Source: Candidatus Hodarchaeota archaeon (GTDB lineage Archaea > Asgardarchaeota > Heimdallarchaeia > Hodarchaeales > Hodarchaeaceae). Taken from it: a stretch of DNA of 22,794 bases. The notes under the pieces were generated by a model. It saw only the letters and a program-made list of their open reading frames with translations, made no database searches and was not told the origin of the DNA. Shown piece by piece: positions 1-5,730 of this stretch; the first letter of the stretch is position 1; the number at the start of each line of letters is the position of its first letter. The stretch lies in assembly GCA_016840305.1 (NCBI GenBank), contig JAEOSP010000332.1, positions 1-22,794 on the forward strand, given 5' to 3'. A program made the position numbers and the translations under genes.

Positions 1-564
1 TATATTTTATTACGTTTCGGGAAAAACATCCACATCGATGTTCTTGAGGCAGGAATGAATCAATTACTTCATCCTTCCAATCATTGTTCTTTATGGGATC
101 AAATAAATAACAGACGAAAGAAGACAAAGTTTCTCGAAGCAGGATGTTATCCTCATGAGAAAGAGAAGATTGGCCCAGGTCCTCCTCCCATTCGTACAGA
201 AAAAGGGTGGTTAATTATTTACCATGCTGTAGGTGAAGTTAATTCTTCTATCGCTCGTGTTTATGGTCTATCTCAAAAGATCAACAGATCTTATTCAATT
301 TGTGCAGCTATTCTTGACTTGCATAATCCCTCAAAAGTCCTTTGCCGAACAAAATACCCTATTTATATTCCATCGAAACCATGGGAATTATATGGTAATG
401 AAGTGTATCCAGTGGACATTCCAGCGGTTGTTTTCCCAATGGGTTCAGTTGTTAAAGATAATAAGATATTTCTATACACAGGAGCAGGCGACAAGTATAT
501 TATTTTATTGAGTTCACGCCTAGACTCCTTAATTGAATATTTATGGTCTGAATGCAGATTATAG
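1..564 (+). CDS. GH130-type glycoside phosphorylase/hydrolase, C-terminal part (5' truncated)
   Basis: The frame is open from base 1, so the gene begins outside the window; the first internal ATG (base 55) is not the start. The visible 187 residues read as the C-terminal part of the five-bladed beta-propeller of family GH130, whose members phosphorolyse or hydrolyse beta-mannosides. The family-typical stretch KIGPGPPPIRTEKGWLIIYH is present, followed by an aromatic/VFPMG segment and GAGDKYIILLSS, matching the usual 'P.G.....D......YGAAD..I..A' end of these proteins. There is no signal peptide in the visible part. It ends with TAG, followed in frame two codons later by TAA. No neighbouring sugar genes are visible, so the substrate cannot be read from context. 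The family call is firm; phosphorylase versus hydrolase is open. Confidence 0.82.
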   Translation, partial: YILLRFGKNIHIDVLEAGMNQLLHPSNHCSLWDQINNRRKKTKFLEAGCYPHEKEKIGPGPPPIRTEKGWLIIYHAVGEVNSSIARVYGLSQKINRSYSICAAILDLHNPSKVLCRTKYPIYIPSKPWELYGNEVYPVDIPAVVFPMGSVVKDNKIFLYTGAGDKYIILLSSRLDSLIEYLWSECRL

Positions 565-595
565 GAATTATAATAGGAAAAATAGGCTTTCTACT

Positions 596-631
596 TTGAT
601 CTCTGAGAGGATTTTGATCTCTGAAAGGATT
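596..631. repeat. Tandem duplication, 2 x 18 bases
   Basis: Two adjacent copies of TTGATCTCTGAgAGGATT, at 596-613 and 614-631, differ at one base (g607 versus a625). They lie just behind the GH130 gene and about 35 bases before the TATA box of the next gene. Function unknown; this could be replication slippage or a tandem binding site. Confidence 0.8.
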
Positions 632-664
632 CAATTCATCGGGTGAGTAATTAGGTCAATGAAG

Positions 665-671
665 TATAAAA
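665..671 (+). promoter_or_regulatory. TATA box for the small membrane protein gene at about 724-1242
   Basis: TATAAAA lies in the spacer after the GH130 gene. An archaeal TATA box places transcription start about 25 bases downstream, near 693-697. That is 100 bases before the first in-frame ATG (796) but only about 30 before an in-frame ATT (724), and it coincides with an out-of-frame TTG at 695. Confidence 0.5.
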
Positions 672-795
672 CATTCCTCCTCCCTTCTCCTTTTTTGATT
701 TACACTACTTTTTTACTCCACTAATTAATACAGCGGTAGCAGCTACGGGCTTTTTCTTCCGCTCGGGTGTTCCTTGGGAAAGTTGGATAGCCTTA

Positions 796-1242
796 ATGTT
801 TTTAATTTCGGAATCAGTTATATTTGCAATTATTACAGGTATTATTGCAGCGAAATATAGACCTATGGATGATATAACAGATATTATGCCCGTGTTATCC
901 TTTATAGAAGTAAAAATGTCAGATATCGTAGGGAGTAAAACCATCGAACCTCCTGAACTAACTAATGAAAACCAAAGGGGAAAAACTGTTTTTATTGGGA
1001 AACCCCCTTGGCAGGCTTATGTATTGAAAGATTGGTTAGCAATTAGGCGTATCCGTGCACTACGAAGACAAATCTACCTAGCTCCATTTGTAGTTATTAC
1101 ACTCACCATTGCTATTCTGTTTATTTTTGTCGCTGGGCTGAGCGTGATTATTGGAAAAACAAAGTGGGGATCCTTCAAAACGAGAGTCATTTTACTATTA
1201 GGGATAGTCTTTTTAGCAACTCCCTTATTCCTTTTGATTTGA
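796..1242 (+). CDS. Orphan small membrane protein (148 aa from first ATG; true start probably upstream)
   Basis: I do not recognise the family. The protein from ATG 796 has a hydrophobic segment at its very start, a soluble middle of about 55 residues (YRPMDDITDIMP..., then KPPWQAYVLKDWLAIRRIRALRRQ), and two C-terminal membrane helices (about residues 92-115 and 128-148). The same frame continues open upstream to base 670 and adds residues that look like the front half of the first helix (INTAVAATGFFFRSGVPWES). No ATG, GTG or TTG occurs in that extension. The TATA box at 665-671 also argues for a start near 695-724. An ATT start at 724, or a TTG start at 695 with one T missing from the T6 run at 709-714, would both repair it. 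It is convergent with the next gene, with a 36-base gap. Confidence 0.65.
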   Translation: MFLISESVIFAIITGIIAAKYRPMDDITDIMPVLSFIEVKMSDIVGSKTIEPPELTNENQRGKTVFIGKPPWQAYVLKDWLAIRRIRALRRQIYLAPFVVITLTIAILFIFVAGLSVIIGKTKWGSFKTRVILLLGIVFLATPLFLLI

Positions 1243-1278
1243 CTTCCAGAGATTTATACACGTTCAAGATTGAAATAT

Positions 1279-1584
1279 TTAGTTTTTAGCTGATAAGTGC
1301 TGTTTGTCTCTTTTAAGATTGGAGAAATAAGCGGACATCCTTTTTATTGCTTCATCATCCTCTTTTAAAGCAATCATTAGTTTTAGAACAAGCCATTTCT
1401 GATCTTCCATTTCAATTACGTCTATAAACCATACTACAACATAAACTACGAAAAGAACCATAACGGGTAACAAAACAGCAAGTATTAAGTCAAAAATAAG
1501 AAACACATTCGTCGGTTCGTATCCAATGGCAACTGTGAAAGCAATAACTAACATAGTTATCAAAATTGATTGCGTAACTGCCAT
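1279..1584 (-). CDS. Orphan two-helix membrane protein (101 aa from first ATG)
   Basis: Not recognised. From ATG 1584 the protein has two membrane helices (about residues 7-22 and 28-54), then a charged cytoplasmic-type tail (EMEDQKWLVLKLMIALKEDDEAIKRM). The ATG has no Shine-Dalgarno within normal range and lies 158 bases from the TATA box at 1739-1746. The frame upstream is open for 52 codons back to a TAG at 1752 and reads as a plausible basic N-terminus (IRKKYLKLNHQKGKKGEE, then KVAREETRALRLDFFAPKRK). It contains no ATG, GTG or TTG but has an ATT at 1698. A 139-residue product with a basic cytoplasmic N-terminus therefore seems likely. Confidence 0.6.
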   Translation of the reverse strand: MAVTQSILITMLVIAFTVAIGYEPTNVFLIFDLILAVLLPVMVLFVVYVVVWFIDVIEMEDQKWLVLKLMIALKEDDEAIKRMSAYFSNLKRDKQHLSAKN

Positions 1585-1738
1585 TTTTCTTTTAGGTGCA
1601 AAAAAATCTAATCTGAGTGCGCGAGTCTCCTCTCTTGCTACTTTTTCCTCCCCTTTCTTTCCCTTTTGATGGTTAAGTTTTAGATATTTTTTACGAATAG
1701 AAGGTGGGTTTTTAAGAAAATAACAGGTTAGTTGGGTA

Positions 1739-1746
1739 TTTTTATA
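1739..1746 (-). promoter_or_regulatory. TATA box for the minus-strand gene ending at 1279
   Basis: On the minus strand the sequence is TATAAAAA. It predicts transcription start near 1717, about 20 bases before an in-frame ATT at 1698 and about 130 before the first in-frame ATG at 1584. It overlaps the 3' spacer of the gene ending at 1755. Confidence 0.45.
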
Positions 1747-1754
1747 GGGCTACC

Positions 1755-2135
1755 CTAGATATTGAACATTACATAAGGGATCCCGAAAAAAGTATCCGCA
1801 ATTAGATCCTTAATCTGTTTTCGGGTGTTCATTGTATCATAATGGATTTCTACTTCCCCTTTTCCAGGACAACGCTCTACTAATGACACAAAGACATTAC
1901 TTGGGCTAATATTTTCGATTTGCTCAACTGTGTCGAGATGTTCATTATAAATTTGCTCTGCTTGGCTCATATTAGGCAATTGGTCACAAGGTACCCGTTG
2001 AGTATCTTGCCAAATTATAAATAATGGTTCAACAGCCCAGTAAAAAATGATAGCTCCCCCGAGTATAATACCTGATATAAATACAACCAATAAAACCCAC
2101 TTTCTATTATAGTGAAAAACAAAAAGTCTACGCAA
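1755..2135 (-). CDS. Orphan membrane-anchored protein, one N-terminal helix
   Basis: This is a 126-residue protein starting at TTG 2135; an in-frame stop lies a few codons upstream, so no longer start is possible. It begins with a positively charged stretch (MRRLFVFHYNRKW), then one membrane helix (about residues 13-33, VLLVVFISGIILGGAIIFYW). About 90 residues follow that should face outside. This outer part has two cysteines (in VPCDQLP and ERCPGKG) that could pair. I do not recognise the family. A TATA-like element at 2166-2175 lies 35 bases upstream of the start, fitting a short-leader mRNA. Confidence 0.6.
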   Translation of the reverse strand: MRRLFVFHYNRKWVLLVVFISGIILGGAIIFYWAVEPLFIIWQDTQRVPCDQLPNMSQAEQIYNEHLDTVEQIENISPSNVFVSLVERCPGKGEVEIHYDTMNTRKQIKDLIADTFFGIPYVMFNI

Positions 2136-2165
2136 ATTGACCCCATATCATCATTTGAAAATTAG

Positions 2166-2175
2166 TTATAAAAAC
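2166..2175 (-). promoter_or_regulatory. TATA box for the gene starting at 2135
   Basis: TTTTTATAAC on the minus strand is centred about 35 bases before the TTG start, giving a leader of roughly 10 bases. Confidence 0.45.
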
Positions 2176-2341
2176 CTTCCTTTGAATATCATTGTACAAG
2201 ATCTTTTTTCTCAGTGACTGTTTTTATCATGGATGTTGTTAACGCTTCCCTTTAATGATTTTTTGAACGTAGATGTTCTAGATTGAAAAGTATTGAAATT
2301 TTTCCTGTTCTCTCAAAATATTTCCTCAAACAACGCATGTA

Positions 2342-2354
2342 GATATATATAAAC
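2342..2354 (+). promoter_or_regulatory. TATA box of the 2437-3143 gene pair
   Basis: GATATATATAAAC is the strongest TATA element in the 2136-2436 spacer, which otherwise holds only the divergent promoter at 2166 and two micro-ORFs. Predicted transcription start is near 2375, leaving about 60 bases of leader before the TTG at 2437. Confidence 0.5.
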
Positions 2355-2379
2355 TTGTCTTTAGGTCCTAAAGCTGGAT

Positions 2380-2420
2380 ATGAGGATAGTCTTGTAATGG
2401 AAAAGAAGTGTTTGAATTGA
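2380..2420 (+). other. Two overlapping micro-ORFs in the leader (MRIVL, MEKKCLN)
   Basis: ATG 2380 begins a five-codon ORF (MRIVL) ending in TAA at 2395-2397. The last A of that stop is the first base of ATG 2397, which begins MEKKCLN and ends in TGA at 2418-2420. They lie between the predicted transcription start (about 2375) and the Shine-Dalgarno of the next gene. They may be leader peptides or chance; there is no direct evidence of translation. Confidence 0.25.
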
Positions 2421-2436
2421 ACAGGAGAATAATCCA

Positions 2437-2676
2437 TTGAGAAGATTACAAGAAATAGAATACTTAATAAAATTCACAGTTGATCTGGCAGACTGGGAAT
2501 CAGATAGAGACATTGAACATTCAATGAGATTGATCTGGAAACAGTTGAATGACCAATATGAGGTAAAATCCAAGGAATTGGCCGTGAAAACAGAGAGAGG
2601 GGTAATTAGTGTTGATCCTGAAAGTATTAACACTGGTTGTAATTGTGAACTGTGTAACCCTAAAACAGGTGATTGA
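2437..2676 (+). CDS. Small soluble protein with a C-terminal CxCxxC cluster
   Basis: This is a 79-residue protein starting at TTG 2437. An AGGAG-like Shine-Dalgarno lies at about 2422-2426, and in-frame stops upstream exclude a longer form. It is acidic and helical in its first two thirds (LIKFTVDLADWESDRDIEHS, then MRLIWKQLNDQYEVKSKELA). It ends with GCNCELCNPKTGD, three cysteines at residues 68, 70 and 73. Three Cys could bind a metal with a fourth ligand from a partner or a second subunit. No family recognised. The next gene begins 17 bases downstream with its own Shine-Dalgarno, so the two are probably one operon. Confidence 0.6.
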   Translation: MRRLQEIEYLIKFTVDLADWESDRDIEHSMRLIWKQLNDQYEVKSKELAVKTERGVISVDPESINTGCNCELCNPKTGD

Positions 2677-2693
2677 GTTAGGAAAGAAATAGT

Positions 2694-3143
2694 ATGGATC
2701 CAAAGGATAATCTGAATAAACAAAGAAAAAAACCAGAACATAAGGATTTTAACATTAATACTATAACGAAAGCACGTTTAAGCAATAAAAATAACTATCT
2801 TTCGAAATTAGCTCTTTTTACAAGGAAATCAACAATTCATTTTTCACTAATTCTAATTATTTGTGTTTTTATCATGATTATTCTTTTCATGATGATGAAT
2901 TTTGAAGATATTGAAAAATCAGTGATCGTATTGGTTCTTCTCTCTTTTTGTATCTATGCGTTCACTAGAACAGTCGGACAACAAGTTTGGAATATGGAAA
3001 AATCCAAAGTAATGAGGGAATTGTCCCCTTCATCACCCAAGACATATCTTCACACCTTTGGAACATATGTTCGATGGATATATCCTCTAGCTGCTCTTCT
3101 TCTGTTTTCTTTTATAATGATAGGAATTCTTAAGGGTTATTGA
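2694..3143 (+). CDS. Orphan three-helix membrane protein
   Basis: This is a 149-residue protein. The first ~45 residues are polar and basic (MDPKDNLNKQRKKPEHKDFN), then come membrane helices at about 50-70, 75-92 and 127-147. A charged loop sits between helices two and three. A GGAAAG Shine-Dalgarno lies about 10 bases before the ATG. It follows the Cys-cluster gene closely in the same direction, suggesting co-expression. No family recognised. Confidence 0.65.
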   Translation: MDPKDNLNKQRKKPEHKDFNINTITKARLSNKNNYLSKLALFTRKSTIHFSLILIICVFIMIILFMMMNFEDIEKSVIVLVLLSFCIYAFTRTVGQQVWNMEKSKVMRELSPSSPKTYLHTFGTYVRWIYPLAALLLFSFIMIGILKGY

Positions 3144-3241
3144 AATTAAAGAGTGTAAACAAGGATTTCAAGCACTTCTTCTTCTTTTTAGAAAAAAAAA
3201 CATATCTTAAATAGGAGGAATCTAAAAGAAAGACTGATAAT

Positions 3242-3523
3242 ATGATGAAGATGAATAGGCTCATAACAAAACTTGAAAAAAACGTCAATAATGATTGGAA
3301 ATTTGCAATAAAAAATGCCTCATTAATAGCATCAGCTCCATTTATCGCTATAGGTTTAGGTATAATCTTATCAATTCCATTATGGATTATTTCCAGTATA
3401 ATTGGTTAGGATCCAGGGATAGGAGGGTTTTATTATCTGATTGGACTGTTTGTATTTGCATTGATGCTTTTGAAAGTCATACTCAATTTCATTGATTATT
3501 ATAAGGAAAAATATTCTGGATAA
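3242..3523 (+). pseudogene. Small two-helix membrane protein interrupted by an in-frame TAG (3407-3409)
   Basis: ATG 3242 gives 55 residues containing one long membrane helix (about residues 30-55), ending at TAG 3407. The same frame then continues for 37 codons without a stop to TAA 3521 and encodes a second clear membrane helix (GGFYYLIGLFVFALMLLKVI) with a charged end (FIDYYKEKYSG). There is no start codon right after the TAG, so separate translation of part two is unlikely. The whole is 93 codons and reads as one two-helix protein. A TATA-like ATCTTAAAT lies at 3203-3211; an AGGAGG at 3213-3218 is too far from the ATG to be ideal. TAG ends about seven other genes here, so genome-wide recoding is not supported. 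The options are a nonsense mutation, readthrough or a local amber-decoding event. Confidence 0.6.
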
Positions 3524-3536
3524 TTTTTTTTAATTT
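3524..3536 (+). terminator. Oligo-T terminator region between convergent genes
   Basis: A run of eight T (3524-3531), followed by AATTTTAATT, lies right behind the TAA at 3521 and before the convergent gene ending at 3582. Oligo-T tracts are the usual archaeal intrinsic termination signal. Confidence 0.4.
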
Positions 3537-3581
3537 TAATTCCTATTTATTGACCACATGTTTATTCTAGGAGAATAACTG

Positions 3582-4655
3582 TCATTTATCACTATTTTCA
3601 TTAACTAGATAGCGCGATGAGGATCGTTGTCGCATTTTCATCACCAATAAAGTCAAGAAAAGGATAAGACTAAAATAAGTAACAACTGGAATTGTATCAT
3701 AAACGTCAAAGGTTAAAATTGTTGGTCGAGCACGACGAATCAATATGACTTCTGGCGTAAGGAAATCCATTTCCGTTGGAGGATATTTGATTGGATATAG
3801 GCTTATGATAGCACCTGACTCATCTCGTTCTGATAGTGAGGAAGCTGTAAAGAAAAAGTTATATCCACGTTTCCCAGTCCAAAGGGATTTAGTATAACTA
3901 TCCTTGGCGATGAAAACCAGAGAATAGATCTCCTCATCAAGCAAAATTTCTCTTTGGATAGATCCAGTTGAATTTACAGTAAGAATAACTCTATGGGTTA
4001 TTGAGGAAGATCGATTTTCAAAATATTTTCCTGCAATAAGACAATAACTACCATTGTTTAAGGACGTAATACCTTCAAGATTAAAATATCTATCAGTCAC
4101 TCCAGTAATTAAGTGATTTGATTTCTGTGTTCCATTTAGAAAAAAACTGATTAGGTGATAGGAGCTTTGAACTTCGGTTGTCTCTATTTGAAGAGTAGTG
4201 AAAACGTTTGTTCCATTAATAGAAACACGTGTCAAACCTTTAACCATCAATAATCGAGCTGGGTCACCCGTGAATAATAACACTTTTTGGAGGTTCTTCA
4301 AGTTATTCCAACCAGTGATGTTACTCCATGCAAAGTAATTGAAGGATAGAATCGAGGGTGATCGCATGCTAGGATTTGCAATAAATCCAATATATGAAGA
4401 GGTACTATCATTGAAGTAGGTTGAACCAACAATATTCCTATTTCGTACAGTTACACGAGAAACAGTAGCAGCTCTTAGTTGAGTATTGTATAATGCGAAT
4501 GTGTGATTACCGGGTGTGAAAATCAGATAACCAAAACTGGGTATGCCTATTAGTGAGAACAAGCCGATGATAAAGAAAAATAAATAGTAAAAAGTCTGTC
4601 GGTTTTTTTGGAAGTTAACCATTAGTTCTCCCACACTCAATTTGTTAGAATTCAC
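3582..4655 (-). CDS. Membrane-anchored protein with large ectodomain, next to the FtsX-type exporter
   Basis: This is a 357-residue protein from GTG 4655. ATG 4622 (residue 12) is an equally good start because GGGAG sits 6-7 bases before it. One membrane helix lies near the N-terminus (about 24-45) and one near the C-terminus (about 323-341). The ~280 residues between them should face outside; they are beta-rich and carry many N-x-S/T sequons (NHT, NDS, NIT, NGT, NGS, NRS, NST), consistent with an archaeal S-layer-side glycoprotein. The C-terminal tail is short and basic (KMRQRSSSRYLVNE). No family recognised. It is the last minus-strand gene of the ABC island, but an 80-base gap with its own TATA box suggests partly separate expression. 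A partner role for the exporter is inference from position. Confidence 0.7.
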   Translation of the reverse strand: MNSNKLSVGELMVNFQKNRQTFYYLFFFIIGLFSLIGIPSFGYLIFTPGNHTFALYNTQLRAATVSRVTVRNRNIVGSTYFNDSTSSYIGFIANPSMRSPSILSFNYFAWSNITGWNNLKNLQKVLLFTGDPARLLMVKGLTRVSINGTNVFTTLQIETTEVQSSYHLISFFLNGTQKSNHLITGVTDRYFNLEGITSLNNGSYCLIAGKYFENRSSSITHRVILTVNSTGSIQREILLDEEIYSLVFIAKDSYTKSLWTGKRGYNFFFTASSLSERDESGAIISLYPIKYPPTEMDFLTPEVILIRRARPTILTFDVYDTIPVVTYFSLILFLTLLVMKMRQRSSSRYLVNENSDK

Positions 4656-4689
4656 CAGATAATAATTATTAATCTCTTAAGAGCATTAA

Positions 4690-4698
4690 GTTTTATAA
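4690..4698 (-). promoter_or_regulatory. TATA box for the gene starting at 4655/4622
   Basis: On the minus strand TTATAAAAC lies about 39 bases before GTG 4655 and 72 before ATG 4622, in the 80-base gap behind the zinc-ribbon ATPase gene. Confidence 0.45.
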
Positions 4699-4735
4699 CA
4701 ATTACTAATATGGAAAATAGTCCAGTAGAATTATT

Positions 4736-5719
4736 CTAGAACTTTGCACCACAAGAAACACAAAACTTACTTTTCATCGGATTTGTATCTCCGCACACTG
4801 GACATTCTTTCTTCTCAATTACATCGGTTTTACTCTTCTCATTTTCTTCAGTTGCTGCTTCTAATGGTGTTATAAGAATTTCTTTACCTTCTAATACTTT
4901 TGCATTCCATAATGATCCATATGGTGCTATTATTTTATCGAGTACATTCTCTGGTAGTGTAATCCTATTATCAGAATCCATTATAATAATACGGGAATGA
5001 TCTAGACTGCTTAAGTCTATATCAGTTCCATGTTGTCCCAAAAGTAAACCATCTAATAATTCAACACTTCGTTCAGCGTATCCAGCAACATGATTAGAAT
5101 GGGTTGCAAAAAGAAAAGTCATCCCTATCTCTCTATTTAACTGTTTGAATAACTCTAGTAATCGTACACTAGTCTTGAAGTCGACATTTCCTGTTGGTTC
5201 ATCTGCGATAATTATTTTTGGGTTATTTGCCATTGCGCGGGCTATTGCAACTCGTTGACGTTCGCCTCCACTTAATCGAACAGCTAACTGATTTTTTCGA
5301 TGAAGAACACCCATTAGATCAAGTAGTTCTAACGTTCGTTTCTTTCGAAATTCATAAGAGATTTCATTTAGAGCCAGACTTTGGGCAACGTTTTCAAAAG
5401 CAGACAAATCAGGAAGTAAATTGCCTTCTTGGAAAACAAACCCAATTTCTTCCCTTCTAAATACTGTTAAATCCTCTTCAGCTGTTTTTGTTATGTCATA
5501 CACATCATTGAAAACTACTGATCCAGCGGTTGGACGCATTAATCCTCCTAAAACTCTTAATAGTGTAGATTTTCCCGAACCTGATGGACCTACAATAGCT
5601 ACTAATTCCCCTTGTTTTAATTCAAGACTTACGCCTTTTAATGCAACTACCGAAGCATGTTCTGCTCGACTTCTGTAGATATGATAGATATTTCGCGCAT
5701 TTAGAATTGTGGAACTCAT
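4736..5719 (-). CDS. LolD/MacB-type ABC exporter ATPase with C-terminal zinc ribbon
   Basis: This 327-residue protein hydrolyses ATP to drive an FtsX-type permease on the cytoplasmic side. It shows Walker [10 protein letters not shown] (44-52), Q-loop VFQEGNLLPDLSAFENV, signature [15 protein letters not shown], Walker B IIIADEPTGNVD and H-loop ATHSNHV. The domain is complete by about residue 225. A ~75-residue linker follows, and the protein ends in a zinc ribbon ECPVCGDTNPMKSKFCVSCG with Cys 306, 309, 320 and 323. Most LolD-like ATPases end near 230 residues, so the tail is an extra. The start ATG has AGGAG nine bases upstream, overlapping the permease stop codon, which indicates translational coupling. 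It is the second ATPase of the island. Confidence 0.93.
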   Translation of the reverse strand: MSSTILNARNIYHIYRSRAEHASVVALKGVSLELKQGELVAIVGPSGSGKSTLLRVLGGLMRPTAGSVVFNDVYDITKTAEEDLTVFRREEIGFVFQEGNLLPDLSAFENVAQSLALNEISYEFRKKRTLELLDLMGVLHRKNQLAVRLSGGERQRVAIARAMANNPKIIIADEPTGNVDFKTSVRLLELFKQLNREIGMTFLFATHSNHVAGYAERSVELLDGLLLGQHGTDIDLSSLDHSRIIIMDSDNRITLPENVLDKIIAPYGSLWNAKVLEGKEILITPLEAATEENEKSKTDVIEKKECPVCGDTNPMKSKFCVSCGAKF

Positions 5720-5730
5720 TTTAATTTCTC

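Noticed and set aside
659..724. Minus/plus-strand short frame MKYKTFLLPSPFLIYTTFLL from ATG 659 as the true N-terminus of the 796-1242 gene.
   Set aside because: It spans the TATA box at 665-671, so the ATG would lie upstream of the promoter; a start near 695-724 is more likely.
2252..2437. A 61-aa minus-strand frame in the 2136-2436 spacer.
   Set aside because: It covers the strong plus-strand TATA box and leader of the next operon and has no promoter, Shine-Dalgarno or recognisable composition of its own.
3295..3495. A 66-aa plus-strand frame (MEICNKKCLINSISS...).
   Set aside because: It is the out-of-frame shadow of the two-helix membrane protein at 3242-3523, whose frame gives the coherent helices.
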